A DNA stretch of 64,000 nt from Williamsia serinedens (GTDB lineage: Bacteria > Actinomycetota > Actinomycetes > Mycobacteriales > Mycobacteriaceae), in assembly GCF_024171725.1 (NCBI RefSeq), contig NZ_JAMTCG010000005.1:310001-374000 (forward strand). The letters run 5' to 3'. This document shows positions 8,246 through 17,607 of the stretch, piece by piece. Positions within the stretch are counted from its first letter, which is position 1, and each line of letters opens with the position of its first letter. A program made the position numbers and the translations under genes. Under the pieces are notes generated by a model. It saw only the letters and a program-made list of their open reading frames with translations, was not told the DNA's origin and searched no databases.

Positions 8246-9130
8246 TCAGCTCGCTGGGGCGGTCGTGGCGGCCGGGGCCTCGACGAGCGCGCGTCCCGAC
8301 GCGCGGCGCCGTCGACTGCCGACGACGCGGCAGACGACGTAGATCAGGAACGAGATCGACGTGATGACCGCCGACGACGGCACGTTCGGGGACAGCGAGA
8401 GGATGAACCCGCCCAGTGCGGAGATCTCGGCGAAGACCACCGACAGCACCACGACCCGCGCCGGTGACGCCGTGAGACGCACCGCGGCGGCGGCGGGGGT
8501 GATGACGAGCGACATCACCAGCAGCGCCCCGATGATCTGCACGCACTGCGCGACCGCCGCGCCGAGCAGGACCGCGAACACCACCGACAGGGTCCGTGTC
8601 GGCAGTCCCAGCGACTCGGCCACGACGGGGTCGGTGCTCGCGAAGAGCAGTGGCCGCCAGATGATCGCCATTACGGCGAGGACGATGGCGGTCGTGACGG
8701 CCACGGCGATCAAGCCCTGTGACCCTACGGCGACAACCTGACCGGCCAACAGCGCGAACGCGGTACCGACCTTGCCGTACAGCGACACGAAGAGGATCCC
8801 GAGTCCGAGCCCGAAGGCCATGACGACCCCGATCACGGAGTCGCGCTCCTTGGCGCGGTAGCCGAGCAGCCCGAACACGACGGCGGCGACGATCGAGCCG
8901 AGGATGCCGCCGACGTTGACGCTGAACCCGGCGAGCAACGCGGCGGCAGCGCCGGTGAAGGACAGTTCGGCGGTGCCGTGCACGGCGAACGCCATCTGCC
9001 GCGATACGACGATCGGACCCAGGACCCCACCGAGGATGCCGAGGAAGAACAGTGCGGCCAGGCTCTGCTGGACGAACTCCTTGGTCAGCAGGAAGCCGAT
9101 GAGCGACGGGTCGAAGACGCTGGCGTTCAC
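8246..9130 (-). CDS. Zinc/manganese-type ABC transporter permease (ZnuB family)
   Basis: 294 residues, strongly hydrophobic with about eight membrane segments, and the ABC-3 family pattern (GGVLGPIVVSRQMAFAVHG, then QIIGALLVMSLVITPAAAA). It forms the inner-membrane channel of a metal importer with the adjacent ATPase and binding protein. The GTG start overlaps the stop of the ATPase gene by 4 bases, so the two are co-translated. The C-terminal tail after the last helix (RRRRASGRALVEAP) is basic and not conserved. A Zur-like box upstream of the operon favours zinc over manganese. Confidence 0.92.
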   Translation of the reverse strand: MNASVFDPSLIGFLLTKEFVQQSLAALFFLGILGGVLGPIVVSRQMAFAVHGTAELSFTGAAAALLAGFSVNVGGILGSIVAAVVFGLLGYRAKERDSVIGVVMAFGLGLGILFVSLYGKVGTAFALLAGQVVAVGSQGLIAVAVTTAIVLAVMAIIWRPLLFASTDPVVAESLGLPTRTLSVVFAVLLGAAVAQCVQIIGALLVMSLVITPAAAAVRLTASPARVVVLSVVFAEISALGGFILSLSPNVPSSAVITSISFLIYVVCRVVGSRRRRASGRALVEAPAATTAPAS

Positions 9131-9945
9131 CGGCCGGTCTCCGGAACGACCTCGTTGGTGCCCGGCACCTGGCCGGCGTCGACCTGCCCGTGACAGGACG
9201 CGTCGTCGGCCCCCACCACGACCAGTCGACCGGCGACCCGGAGCACCTCGACGGGGCTGCGATACAGCTCGGTGAGTGTCTCGGAGGTCATCACGTCGGC
9301 GGTCCGTCCGATCCGGAACCGGCCGTCGACGAGGTACACGACGCGGTCGACGAAGGGCAGGATCGGCGTGATCTCGTGGGTCACGAACACCACGGCGGTC
9401 GACGCGGCGCGACGGCGGCGGTCGATGAGCTGGGCGACGCGGGCCTGGTTCTTGGGGTCGAGAGACAGCAGCGGCTCGTCGCAGAGCAGGACCGCGGGGT
9501 CGGAGGCGAGTGCCTGCGCCACCCGCAGGCGCTGTTGTTCACCGCCTGACAGCAACCCCAGTGGCGCGTCGGCGAATGCGCGGGCGTCGACCTGGTCGAT
9601 CGCGGCGTCCACCGCTGACCGACGAGCCGCGCGGCGGCGGAACCCGACACCCCATCGCGCGCCGTCGACGCCGAGCCCCACGAGGTCGCGACCGCGCAGG
9701 GGGACGTCCTCGTCGTGGGGGCGCTGCTGCGGGACGTAGCCGACGGACCCGGCGACGCGCACCTCACCCGCGTCGAGGCGGTATTGGCCGAGCAGGGTGC
9801 GCAGCAGCGACGTCTTCCCCGAGCCGTTCGGGCCGAGGACGGCGATGAACTCTCCGGGCGCGATCGTCAGGTCGAAGTCGCTCCACAGCACACGGTGCCC
9901 GAAACTCAGTCGTGCGCCGCGGATCTCGACGGCGGGCGCGGTCAC
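9127..9945 (-). CDS. Metal ABC transporter ATP-binding protein (ZnuC family)
   Basis: 272 residues. It shows Walker A GPNGSGKT (38-45), signature LSGGEQ (132-137) and Walker B ending in Asp156-Glu157 (LLCDEP), then the His switch near TH in VFVTHEIT. It powers uptake through the neighbouring permease. The GTG start lies 28 bases after the binding-protein gene, with only a weak ribosome site. The C-terminal extension after about residue 235 (VVGADDASCHGQ) is not part of the core ATPase and is of unknown use. Confidence 0.93.
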   Translation of the reverse strand: MTAPAVEIRGARLSFGHRVLWSDFDLTIAPGEFIAVLGPNGSGKTSLLRTLLGQYRLDAGEVRVAGSVGYVPQQRPHDEDVPLRGRDLVGLGVDGARWGVGFRRRAARRSAVDAAIDQVDARAFADAPLGLLSGGEQQRLRVAQALASDPAVLLCDEPLLSLDPKNQARVAQLIDRRRRAASTAVVFVTHEITPILPFVDRVVYLVDGRFRIGRTADVMTSETLTELYRSPVEVLRVAGRLVVVGADDASCHGQVDAGQVPGTNEVVPETGR

Positions 9946-9973
9946 CGGGACCGCGGTGGAGTCGGTTCCGCGC

Positions 9974-10912
9974 TCACTTCGCGACCGCGGAGGCGATGGC
10001 GTCGACGTTCGTCGTCTGCCACGCGACGTAGCTCGACACGCCCTCGGGCAGTGTCTCGGAGATCTTCACGACCGGCAGGCCGTTCGACCCGGCGACCGAC
10101 AGCAGCCGCTTGGTGGTCTCGTCGACCGCCTGCACGTTGTAGAGCAGGGCGGCGACCTCCTTCTTGCCGATGAGGTCCTCGGTGGTCGCGATCGCCGCGG
10201 CGGGCGGATCGTTGCCCGCCTCCACGGCGTCGGTGAACGCCGACGGCGTCGCGTCGACGAGACCCGCCTCGGCGAGGAGGTACGCGGCCAGTGGTTCGGT
10301 CTGCGCGACCTTGACGCCCGAGTGGGCCGCCTTGATCTGCGCGGCCTTGCCCTCGAGCTCGTCGATCTGCCGGCCGAACGATTCTGCGTTGGCCCGGTAG
10401 GCGTCGCGGTTCGGCGGATCCTTTTCGGCCATGGCGTTCGCGAGATCCGACGCGACGGCCTTCACGACCGCGAAGTCGTAGAAGAAGTGCTCGTTGACCT
10501 GTCCCTCGCCGGTCGGGGCGTTCGGGTTCGCCTTCTTGTAGGCGTCGAAGGCACTGATGACGGGGGTGTCGGGGTTCTTCTGCGCCTTGTCCATGTAGGC
10601 GTCGTAGTCGGCGCCGTTCTCGACGATGACGTCGGCGCCGCTGATGGTGGCGGTGTCCTGCGCGGTCGGCTCGAACTCGTGGGGGTCGCCGTCGGGGGAG
10701 GTGTAGATCGACCGCACGCCGGCCTTGTCGCCCGCGACCGCACTGGCGACCGCACCCCACACGTCGGTCGACGCGATCACGTTCAACGTGCCGGGTACCG
10801 CGGGGCCGGTGTTGCCCGAGCATCCCGACGCGGTGACCACCACCGCGGTGGCCACGGCCACCGCCGCGACACCCGCCCGCACACGTCCTGCCCTGTCGCG
10901 CAGCCTCATCAT
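9974..10912 (-). CDS. Zinc-type ABC transporter substrate-binding lipoprotein (ZnuA family)
   Basis: 312 residues. The ATG at 10912 (or the adjacent one at 10909) follows a strong AAGGAG ribosome site. The signal peptide ends in the lipobox ASGC (Cys31), so the protein is a membrane-anchored lipoprotein. The cluster A-1 metal-binding fold is shown by DPHEFEPT and NEHFFYDF, each with a His ligand, and by ISETLPEG near the end. The long His-rich loop of some ZnuA proteins is absent. It captures the metal and hands it to the permease. It is the first gene of the operon and lies behind a Zur-like box. Confidence 0.92.
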   Translation of the reverse strand: MMRLRDRAGRVRAGVAAVAVATAVVVTASGCSGNTGPAVPGTLNVIASTDVWGAVASAVAGDKAGVRSIYTSPDGDPHEFEPTAQDTATISGADVIVENGADYDAYMDKAQKNPDTPVISAFDAYKKANPNAPTGEGQVNEHFFYDFAVVKAVASDLANAMAEKDPPNRDAYRANAESFGRQIDELEGKAAQIKAAHSGVKVAQTEPLAAYLLAEAGLVDATPSAFTDAVEAGNDPPAAAIATTEDLIGKKEVAALLYNVQAVDETTKRLLSVAGSNGLPVVKISETLPEGVSSYVAWQTTNVDAIASAVAK

Positions 10913-10938
10913 CTGGACTCCTTCGCCGTCTCGGTCGG

Positions 10939-10957
10939 AAATGGTAACCGTTGTCAA
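10939..10957 (-). promoter_or_regulatory. Putative Zur box before the zinc importer operon
   Basis: Read on the minus strand, TTGACAACGGTTACCATTT is an imperfect palindrome close to the actinobacterial Zur pattern (TGAAAA..G.TTTTCA). It lies 27-45 bases before the ATG, where a repressor would block transcription. The site is AT-rich compared with its surroundings. The exact regulator is inferred. Confidence 0.5.
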
Positions 10958-11024
10958 GAAGGCCTGCCCGCCCGGGACCCGGTTGCCGGCGCACCCCTCG
11001 TCGCGTCGGCCACCGGGTGTGCCG

Positions 11025-11675
11025 CTACACCGCGACCGTCACGCCGGTCGCGGTGACGTCCATGACGCGTGCGGTCGGGATGTCGAAGAACATCCCGGCG
11101 ACGAGCACCCGTCCGTCGGCGATCGCCCGACCCACCAGCGGATGTCGCTGCAGTGTCTGCATCTGGACGGCGACGTTGACGATCGCGAGCTGGTCGATCT
11201 CGCCGAACCCGGCGTCGGCGGCGCTGCGGGCGGCGGGGTGCCCGCTGCGGAACGCCGCCAGGCTGCCCCGGGCGTTGCGCAGCCACGCGCCGACCGCCCC
11301 GACGGGCTCGTCGTCGGCGAGCAGCCCGGTCATCGCTCCACACGACGAGTGGCCGCACACGACGATCGAGCTGACGCCGAGGTGCTCGACCGCGAACTCC
11401 AGCGCCGCCTCGACCGACGGGTCGGTGTGGGGCTCGGTGGGCACGAGGTTGCCGACGTTGCGGACGGTGAACAGGTCGCCGGGACCGCTCGAGGTGATGA
11501 CGTTCGGCACGAGCCGCGAGTCGGCGCACGTGAGGAACAGCGTGTCGGGGTCCTGACGGTCGACGAGGCCCGCCATCAGCTCTCGCATGTGGTCGACGTC
11601 GTCGCGGTGATAGCGGTCGACGCCGGTGCGGATGGGACGCAAGGCCGGGCTCTGGCCGTCCGGCGCGAGCGCCAC
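11025..11675 (-). CDS. Beta-carbonic anhydrase, frame-offset from the SulP gene
   Basis: 216 residues from the GTG at 11675. It has the complete zinc site of a beta-class enzyme: Cys50 and the Asp52-Arg54 dyad in CADSR, then His109 and Cys112 in GHSSCG. It interconverts CO2 and bicarbonate. In relatives such as M. tuberculosis Rv3273 this domain is the C-terminus of a SulP transporter. Here it begins in another frame, 100 bases inside the SulP gene, with no ribosome site of note at the GTG. It may be translated separately or the fusion may have been broken by a frameshift, real or in the assembly. Confidence 0.85.
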   Translation of the reverse strand: MALAPDGQSPALRPIRTGVDRYHRDDVDHMRELMAGLVDRQDPDTLFLTCADSRLVPNVITSSGPGDLFTVRNVGNLVPTEPHTDPSVEAALEFAVEHLGVSSIVVCGHSSCGAMTGLLADDEPVGAVGAWLRNARGSLAAFRSGHPAARSAADAGFGEIDQLAIVNVAVQMQTLQRHPLVGRAIADGRVLVAGMFFDIPTARVMDVTATGVTVAV

Positions 11676-13210
11676 GGCGTCATGCCGAGGACGCGGCGTC
11701 GGACCTGGTGGCGACGCGGCGGGGCGGTGGAGGCGTCGGCGAGCAGGGCCATCCCCGTCTCCTCGACGACGACGGTGCCGCCGCCGGCCTCGTGCGCCCA
11801 GGTCCAGTCGCCGATCAGCTCCGACGCGGCGTGGTCGAGGAAGTCGGCGTCAATCGAGATGGTGACGTGCGCGCCGGCCGGGACCTCGGCCAGTGCCCGG
11901 TTCAACCGGGGGAGTGACAGGAAGCTGAGCGACCCGCGGATCGCGACCTCCCACTGTCGGGAACCGGGCGTGCCGAACGGCTGCGACGTGATCGAGGCGC
12001 GGACCACGCGCCACACCACGATCCCCACGGCGAGTGCCAGGCCGATGCCGACGCCCTCGAGCAGGTTGAGGAACACGACGCTGAGGATGGTGATCACGTA
12101 GACGACGAGGTCGCCGGTGCGCAGGGCGGTGCGCATGTGGGCGAGCTTCACCAGCTGCACACCGATGACCACGAGCAGGCCGGCCAGCGCGGCCATCGGG
12201 ATCTGTTCGACGACGGCGGTGAGCATCACCGCGAACACGAGCACCCACACGCCGTGCAGGATCGCCGAGGCGCGCGTGCGCGCACCGGACGCGACGTTGG
12301 CGGTGCTGCGGACGATGACGCCGGTGATGGGCAGTCCGCCCGCCATGCCGGAGACGATGTTGCCGGTGCCCTGCCCGAGCATCTCGCGGTTGAAGTCGGT
12401 CCGCGGACCGGTGTGCATCTTGTCCACCGCGACCGCCGACAGGAGTGACTCGACGCTCGCGATCAGGGCGACGGTGATGATGCCGAGGACCACCGCACCC
12501 CAGTTCCCGGATGGCAGTTCGGGCAGGGCCAGCGCCTGGAAGAAATTGCCGTCGAGCGAGATCCGGTCGACCGAGAGTCCGGCGGCGAGGGAGACCGCGG
12601 TGGCGGCGACGATGGCCACCAGCGGGCCGGGCACCTTGCGCACCGATGCCGGCAGCGACGGCCACCCCAGCATGACGACCACGACGATGCCGCCGACGAG
12701 CAGTTCGGGCCACGAGACGTCGGCGATCGATCCGGGGAGTGCGGCGACGTTCTCCCACGCCGAGCTCTGCGTGGTGCCGCCGAGCAGCACGTGGATCTGC
12801 TGCAGGGCGATGGTGACGCCGATGCCCGCGAGCATCGCGTGCACCACCACGGGCGCGATGGCCAGCGCGGCCGACGCGATCCGGCTGAGCCCGAACAGGA
12901 TCTGCAGGACACCCGCGCCGACGGTGATGAAGGTGGTGACCTTCCAGCCGAACGTGGCGACGAGTTCGGCGACGACGACGGTGAGGCCGGCGGCGGGACC
13001 GCTCACCTGCAGGGGAGCGCCGCCGAGGGCGCCCGCGACGATACCGCCGACGACGGCGGCGATGAGGCCGGCCATCACGGGCGCGTCGGAGGCGATGGCG
13101 ATGCCGAGCGAAAGAGGAAGTGCGACAAGGAAGACGACGAGCGACGACGGCACGTCGTAGCGGAGGACATCGCGGAGGGACGCCGGCGACAGGGCGGCTG
13201 GTCGGTGCAT
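11576..13210 (-). CDS. SulP (SLC26) family anion transporter with STAS domain
   Basis: 544 residues. The family core runs from about residue 15 to 400 (10-14 membrane segments, SGPAAGLTVVVAE, GMAGGLPITGVIVRS), followed by a STAS domain around 440-505. The last 45 or so residues (after MTPWRSRRT) are basic and do not look like the family. In relatives the chain continues here into carbonic anhydrase, which is open in another frame. Bicarbonate or sulfate is the likely cargo, and linkage to carbonic anhydrase favours bicarbonate. The ATG at 13210 is preferred over one at 13267, because the bases between look like a promoter. Confidence 0.88.
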   Translation of the reverse strand: MHRPAALSPASLRDVLRYDVPSSLVVFLVALPLSLGIAIASDAPVMAGLIAAVVGGIVAGALGGAPLQVSGPAAGLTVVVAELVATFGWKVTTFITVGAGVLQILFGLSRIASAALAIAPVVVHAMLAGIGVTIALQQIHVLLGGTTQSSAWENVAALPGSIADVSWPELLVGGIVVVVMLGWPSLPASVRKVPGPLVAIVAATAVSLAAGLSVDRISLDGNFFQALALPELPSGNWGAVVLGIITVALIASVESLLSAVAVDKMHTGPRTDFNREMLGQGTGNIVSGMAGGLPITGVIVRSTANVASGARTRASAILHGVWVLVFAVMLTAVVEQIPMAALAGLLVVIGVQLVKLAHMRTALRTGDLVVYVITILSVVFLNLLEGVGIGLALAVGIVVWRVVRASITSQPFGTPGSRQWEVAIRGSLSFLSLPRLNRALAEVPAGAHVTISIDADFLDHAASELIGDWTWAHEAGGGTVVVEETGMALLADASTAPPRRHQVRRRVLGMTPWRSRRTARARPCVPSAPASTAITATTSTTCES

Positions 13211-13233
13211 GACCGCAACGTACGGGCGAATTG

Positions 13234-13249
13234 TTAAAGCGATCTTAAA
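13234..13249 (-). promoter_or_regulatory. AT-rich promoter region with imperfect palindrome before sulP
   Basis: The stretch 13220-13267 is distinctly AT-rich for this genome. It contains an imperfect inverted repeat (TTTAAG / CTTTAA, 4 bases between, one mismatch). It lies 24-39 bases before the ATG and could be a promoter or an operator. No regulator is identified. Confidence 0.3.
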
Positions 13250-13378
13250 TCGTTTACCAAGAGACATAAATGACTCGGAAGTCTGGAGCGAGCCCGATCG
13301 GGACCCCGGCGGGACTGTGGGACGTCACAGGGCCCGGGTGTGACCCCGGCCCTGCGACGGCTCGTCAGATGACGACGG

Positions 13379-14353
13379 TCACCGCACCGAGCGGTGCGGC
13401 ATCAGCGCATCGGCGGGGATCACGCCGAACCGCCCTGCGTTGAAGTCCTCGATCGCGTCGACGACCTCCTGCTTGGTGGTCATCACGAACGGCCCGTAGG
13501 CGACGACCGGTTCGCGGATCGGGCGGCCGCCGAGCAGCAGCACCTCCATGGCGGGACGGTTCGAGTCCTGGGTGCCCGACGCCGAGACCGTGATGCGGTC
13601 CCCGGGTCCCAGCACCGCGAGCTGTCCGCCCGCGATCGGGTGACCGAGCGGGCCGACGGTGCCCTCGCCGGAGAGGACGTAGACGAGCGCGTTGTGGTCC
13701 CGCTGCCACGGCACGTTCAGCTGCGCACCCGGCTCGACGGTGGCGTGGGCCAGCGTGATCGGCGTCCGCGTCGACCCCGGTCCGCGGTGGGTGCCGATGG
13801 AGCCGGCGATGATGCGGACCAGCGACCCGCCGTCGGGCGACGAGATCAGGCGGGTCTGCTCGCCCTCGATCGACTGGTACGCGGGCGTGGAGAACTTCTC
13901 CGACCGCGGCAGGTTGACCCAGAGCTGGATGCCGTGGAAGACGCCGCCGCTCTCGACCAGTTCGGCCGGCGGGGTCTCGATGTGCAGGATGCCGGCGCCC
14001 GCGGTCATCCACTGCGTGGCGCCGTCGGCGATGAGTCCGCCGCCGCCGTGGCTGTCCTGGTGGGCGAACTTGCCGTCGATGATGTAGGTGACGGTCTCGA
14101 AGCCGCGGTGCGGGTGCCAGCTGGTCCCCTTGGGCTCACCGGGCTCGTAGTCGACCTCGCCCATCTGGTCCATGTGGATGAACGGGTCGAGGTCGGCCTT
14201 GCTGACGCCCGCGAAGGCGCGGACGACGGGGAAGCCCTCGCCCTCGTAGCCCCGGGGGCCGGTGGTGACGGAACGGACCGGACGCTCGGTGTCGGTGGGG
14301 GCGGGGCCCTCGACACGGTCGAGCGTCAACGTGTCTGCGGTGACTGCGGGCAT
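13379..14353 (-). CDS. Pirin family protein
   Basis: 324 residues. The ATG at 14353 has a GAGGAGG ribosome site 6 bases upstream. The N-terminal cupin carries the pirin metal ligands His80, His82 (HPHRGFET), His124 and Glu126 (GILHIE), followed by the pirin C-terminal cupin (LVYVLSGEG, GDRITV). Bacterial pirins are iron-binding proteins. Some have quercetin 2,3-dioxygenase activity and others bind metabolic enzymes. Which applies here cannot be told. It stands alone, divergent from the hydrolase-mshA pair. A possible terminator hairpin (GTCACA / TGTGAC) lies just past its stop. Confidence 0.92.
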   Translation of the reverse strand: MPAVTADTLTLDRVEGPAPTDTERPVRSVTTGPRGYEGEGFPVVRAFAGVSKADLDPFIHMDQMGEVDYEPGEPKGTSWHPHRGFETVTYIIDGKFAHQDSHGGGGLIADGATQWMTAGAGILHIETPPAELVESGGVFHGIQLWVNLPRSEKFSTPAYQSIEGEQTRLISSPDGGSLVRIIAGSIGTHRGPGSTRTPITLAHATVEPGAQLNVPWQRDHNALVYVLSGEGTVGPLGHPIAGGQLAVLGPGDRITVSASGTQDSNRPAMEVLLLGGRPIREPVVAYGPFVMTTKQEVVDAIEDFNAGRFGVIPADALMPHRSVR

Positions 14354-14523
14354 GGTGGTCCTCCTCGCGGCGCGGTCTGGCGCGCGTCGGTGACGATCGT
14401 TGCCGATCGCGTCCCGGTGGGCGGGACACCCGATGTAACCGGACCGCGGTCCGTATTGTTCCCCGGCGTGATGTCGGTCGCGGCCGACCGTGACCGCCCG
14501 TGCCGGGTGCCTACTGTGGAGAC

Positions 14524-15486
14524 ATGTCCAGCGTGCAGCCCACGACCGCGGGCGGAGCGGCGTCGACAGCCGCAGGGGGTCCGGTGACGGCCGCGGTGCG
14601 GTCGGTGACCGGCCCCGACGGTGTCGCCGTCGCCTACCGCGTGTGGGGCGACGCCGCCGACCGCCCGACGCTGCTGCTGATCCACGGGTGGGCGCAGAAC
14701 GGCGGCAGCTGGGGCGCCGATCTCCTGGCCGACCTCGCGACACGGCACCGGGTGATCGCCGTGGACCTGCGCGGCCACGGCGCCTCCGGGATGCCCGTCA
14801 CCTCCGACGACCCCGGCGACGGGTTCTCCGCCGACCTCCTCGTCGGTGACGTCGAGGCCGTGCTCGCGGCCGAGGCGGGCGACGACGGGGTCGTCGCCGT
14901 GGGGTGGAGTTACGGCGGCCTGGTGATCTGCGATCTCCTGGCCTCGCGCGCCGCGGGCGTGACCGACGGTCCGCCGATCGCGGGTGTCGGTCTCGTCGGG
15001 GCCATCACGTCGCTGGGGCGCGGCGAGCGCGGTGGTCGGGTCGGGACCGCGATGCGCGCGGCGCTGCCCGACGCCTACTCCGAGGACCCGCGCACCGCGA
15101 TCCGCGCGCTGTCGTCGTTCGGGGCGGCGCTCGTCCCGGCCGACCGCCCCGACCTCGGAACGATCTCGCAGTACTTCTTCGGTGCCTCGCTCTCGACCCG
15201 TCCCGCCGCCCGCGCCGGACTGTTCGCCCGCACCGCCTCCCACGACGACATGCTCCCGACGCTGGCGATGCCGGTGCTCGTCCTGCACGGCACCGACGAC
15301 ACCGTCGTCGACGTGAGTGCCGCCCACCACGCCGCGGGCCTGCTGTCCGGCGACGTCGACGTCGACCTCTGGGAGGGTGCGGGGCACGCGCCGTTCGTCG
15401 AGGACCCCGCGCGGTTCGCCGCCGCGCTGGACCGGCTCGTCGAGCGGGCGGTGTCGGTCGCGTCGGCCGCGGGAGGCGCGCGATGA
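14524..15486 (+). CDS. Alpha/beta hydrolase upstream of mshA
   Basis: 320 residues from the ATG at 14524, with a GTGGAG ribosome site very close. It has the oxyanion [10 protein letters not shown] (54-63), nucleophile elbow GWSYG with Ser129, acid in HGTDDTVVD and His in [10 protein letters not shown]. It resembles the small-molecule alpha/beta hydrolases. The stop overlaps the start of mshA (ATGA), so the two are co-translated. M. tuberculosis has a ROK-family gene in the equivalent place, so this neighbour differs. A role in mycothiol metabolism is only suggested by the operon. Confidence 0.88.
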   Translation: MSSVQPTTAGGAASTAAGGPVTAAVRSVTGPDGVAVAYRVWGDAADRPTLLLIHGWAQNGGSWGADLLADLATRHRVIAVDLRGHGASGMPVTSDDPGDGFSADLLVGDVEAVLAAEAGDDGVVAVGWSYGGLVICDLLASRAAGVTDGPPIAGVGLVGAITSLGRGERGGRVGTAMRAALPDAYSEDPRTAIRALSSFGAALVPADRPDLGTISQYFFGASLSTRPAARAGLFARTASHDDMLPTLAMPVLVLHGTDDTVVDVSAAHHAAGLLSGDVDVDLWEGAGHAPFVEDPARFAAALDRLVERAVSVASAAGGAR

Positions 15487-16841
15487 CCCTGCGTCGCGTC
15501 GCCGTCCTGTCGGTGCACACCTCACCGCTCGCCCAGCCCGGTACAGGTGACGCCGGTGGCATGAACGTCTACGTCTGGCAGACCGCCCGCGAACTGGCGC
15601 GCCGGGGCGTCGAGGTCGAGATCTTCACCCGCGCGACGTCGTCGGCGGACGAGCCCGTGGTCGACGCGGCCGACGGCATCACGGTGCGCCACGTGGTGGC
15701 CGGGCCGTTCGAGGGGCTCGACAAGCGCGACCTCCCGACGCAGCTGTGCGCGTTCGCCGCGGGGGTCCTGCGGGCCGAGGCGCTGCACCCGCCAGGCCAC
15801 TACGACCTCGTGCACTCGCACTACTGGCTGTCGGGGCAGGTCGGCTGGCTCGCCCGCGACCGCTGGCGGGTGCCGCTGGTGCACACCGCGCACACCCTGG
15901 CCGCGGTGAAGAACGCCTCGCTCGCCGCCGGCGACGAACCGGAACCGATGCTGCGGCAGATCGGTGAACAGCAGGTCGTCGACGAGGCCGACCGCCTCGT
16001 CGCCAACACCGACGCCGAGGCGCGTCAACTCATCTCGATCCACCACGCCGACCCCGCCCGCGTCGACGTCGCGACCCCCGGCGTCGACCTCGACGTCTAT
16101 CGGCCCGGGTCGCGGCAGCAGGCTCGCGCCGAACTGCGCTCGCTCGGGGTCGATCTCGCCGACGACGAGACCGTCGTGACGTTCGTCGGCCGCATCCAGC
16201 CGCTCAAGGCCCCGGACGTGTTGCTGCGCGCTGTCGCGCCGCTCATCCGCGACGGACGGCGACGCATGCGGCTGCTCGTCGTCGGTGGACCGTCGGGATC
16301 CGGGTTGGCCCGACCCACCGCCCTCATCGACCTCGCCCGTGAGCTCGGTGTCGCCGAGTCGGTCACGTTCCTGCCGCCGCAGCCGCCGCGCCGACTGGCG
16401 CAGGTCTACCGCGCCTCGGACGTCGTCGGTGTGCCGAGCTACTCGGAGAGCTTCGGCCTGGTCGCCGTCGAGGCGCAGGCCAGCGGTGTCCCGGTCGTCG
16501 CCGCGAACGTCGGCGGACTCGGCGTCGCCGTCGACGACGGTGTCACGGGCACGCTCGTCGACGGACACGACGTCGACCGGTGGACCGCAGCCCTCGACGC
16601 GACACTGGCGTCGCCGGAGGCGGTGACCCGGATGGGTGAGGCTGCGGCGCTGCACGCCCGCCGGTTCTCGTGGGCGTCCACCGCCGACCATCTGCTCGAC
16701 AGCTACCACCGCGCCGTCGGCGACTACGCCGCGGCGCAGCGCCGTCTCGACGACGCCGCCCGCACCGCCCGATCCGCCGCGGTCGGCGCGACGGCCCGTA
16801 CGCGACGGTGGGCCCGGCGCCGGGCGGGAATCCGCGCCTGA
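15483..16841 (+). CDS. mshA: D-inositol-3-phosphate glycosyltransferase MshA
   Basis: 452 residues, GT-B family 4, close to the usual length of about 440-480. The N-terminal loop [13 protein letters not shown] is the donor-site Gly-rich motif. The C-terminal half has [14 protein letters not shown] and the EX7E element in [13 protein letters not shown]. It transfers GlcNAc from UDP-GlcNAc to 1L-myo-inositol 1-phosphate, the first committed step of mycothiol synthesis, in the cytoplasm. Gene order (mshA, YbjN protein, later gpm1, senX3, regX3) matches M. tuberculosis Rv0486-Rv0491, which supports orthology over other sucrose-synthase-like enzymes. The tail is Arg/Ala-rich. Confidence 0.94.
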   Translation: MTLRRVAVLSVHTSPLAQPGTGDAGGMNVYVWQTARELARRGVEVEIFTRATSSADEPVVDAADGITVRHVVAGPFEGLDKRDLPTQLCAFAAGVLRAEALHPPGHYDLVHSHYWLSGQVGWLARDRWRVPLVHTAHTLAAVKNASLAAGDEPEPMLRQIGEQQVVDEADRLVANTDAEARQLISIHHADPARVDVATPGVDLDVYRPGSRQQARAELRSLGVDLADDETVVTFVGRIQPLKAPDVLLRAVAPLIRDGRRRMRLLVVGGPSGSGLARPTALIDLARELGVAESVTFLPPQPPRRLAQVYRASDVVGVPSYSESFGLVAVEAQASGVPVVAANVGGLGVAVDDGVTGTLVDGHDVDRWTAALDATLASPEAVTRMGEAAALHARRFSWASTADHLLDSYHRAVGDYAAAQRRLDDAARTARSAAVGATARTRRWARRRAGIRA

Positions 16842-16893
16842 CCGCCGTCGCTGCACATCGCGAGACGGCACTCGACGAGAAGAGGAGCACGAC

Positions 16894-17559
16894 ATGACCC
16901 AGTCGGTCGATCCGCACCTGCACGGCACGCGGCGTCCCCCGCGCATCGTCGAACAGTCCGACGCGATCCAGAAGGCGCTCGACGAGCGCGGGATCGAGTT
17001 CGCGCTCAAGCAGACCGGTGGCTCGGACACCGAGCACATCGTGATCGAGCTGCCCGGTGAGCGGAAGCTCAAGACCACGGTGTTGCTGACGGTCGGGAAG
17101 CCGGGCGTGCGCATCGAGGCGTTCGTCTGCCGTCGCCCCGACGAGAACCACGAGGGCGTCTACAAGTTCCTGCTGAAGCGGAACCGGCGCCTGTACGGCG
17201 TCGCGTACACGATCGACAACATCGGCGACATCTACCTCGTCGGCCGGATGTCGGCGGAGTCGGTCAGCCCCGGTGAGCTCGACCGGGTGCTCGGGCAGGT
17301 GCTCGAGGCCGCCGACGGCGACTTCAACACCCTCCTCGAGATCGGCTTCTACACGTCGATCCGTCGCGAGTGGGCCTGGCGTGTGTCGCGCGGGGAGTCG
17401 CTGCGCAACCTGCTCGCCTTCGAGCACCTCATCGACAAGGAGAACCTGCCCACCATCGGCCCCGCCGACAGCGCGCCGGAGCAGTCGGTGACCGCTCTGG
17501 CACAGGGGGATCCGCCCGTCGAGGGTCGCGCGGCGGACCCCGACGAATCGGACAGCTGA
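16894..17559 (+). CDS. YbjN domain-containing protein
   Basis: 221 residues. The ATG at 16894 has an AGAGGAG ribosome site 6 bases upstream. A single YbjN fold (about residues 20-185), related to type III secretion chaperones, includes VGKPGVRIEAFVCRRPDENHEGVYKF in pieces and ends with an acidic tail. It is the counterpart of Rv0487, which follows mshA in mycobacteria. Family members are thought to bind and stabilise other proteins; the partner is unknown. It is probably in the same transcription unit as mshA. Confidence 0.85.
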   Translation: MTQSVDPHLHGTRRPPRIVEQSDAIQKALDERGIEFALKQTGGSDTEHIVIELPGERKLKTTVLLTVGKPGVRIEAFVCRRPDENHEGVYKFLLKRNRRLYGVAYTIDNIGDIYLVGRMSAESVSPGELDRVLGQVLEAADGDFNTLLEIGFYTSIRREWAWRVSRGESLRNLLAFEHLIDKENLPTIGPADSAPEQSVTALAQGDPPVEGRAADPDESDS

Positions 17560-17607
17560 GAGTCGTCGAGGAACCACGTCGTCACGCCACCGCGCGTTGT
17601 TAGGGTC

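Noticed and set aside
8154-8342. Small open frames inside the palindromic repeats (both begin MFEDAPD)
   Set aside because: They arise because the two repeat copies share sequence; they have no ribosome sites and run into antisense coding DNA.
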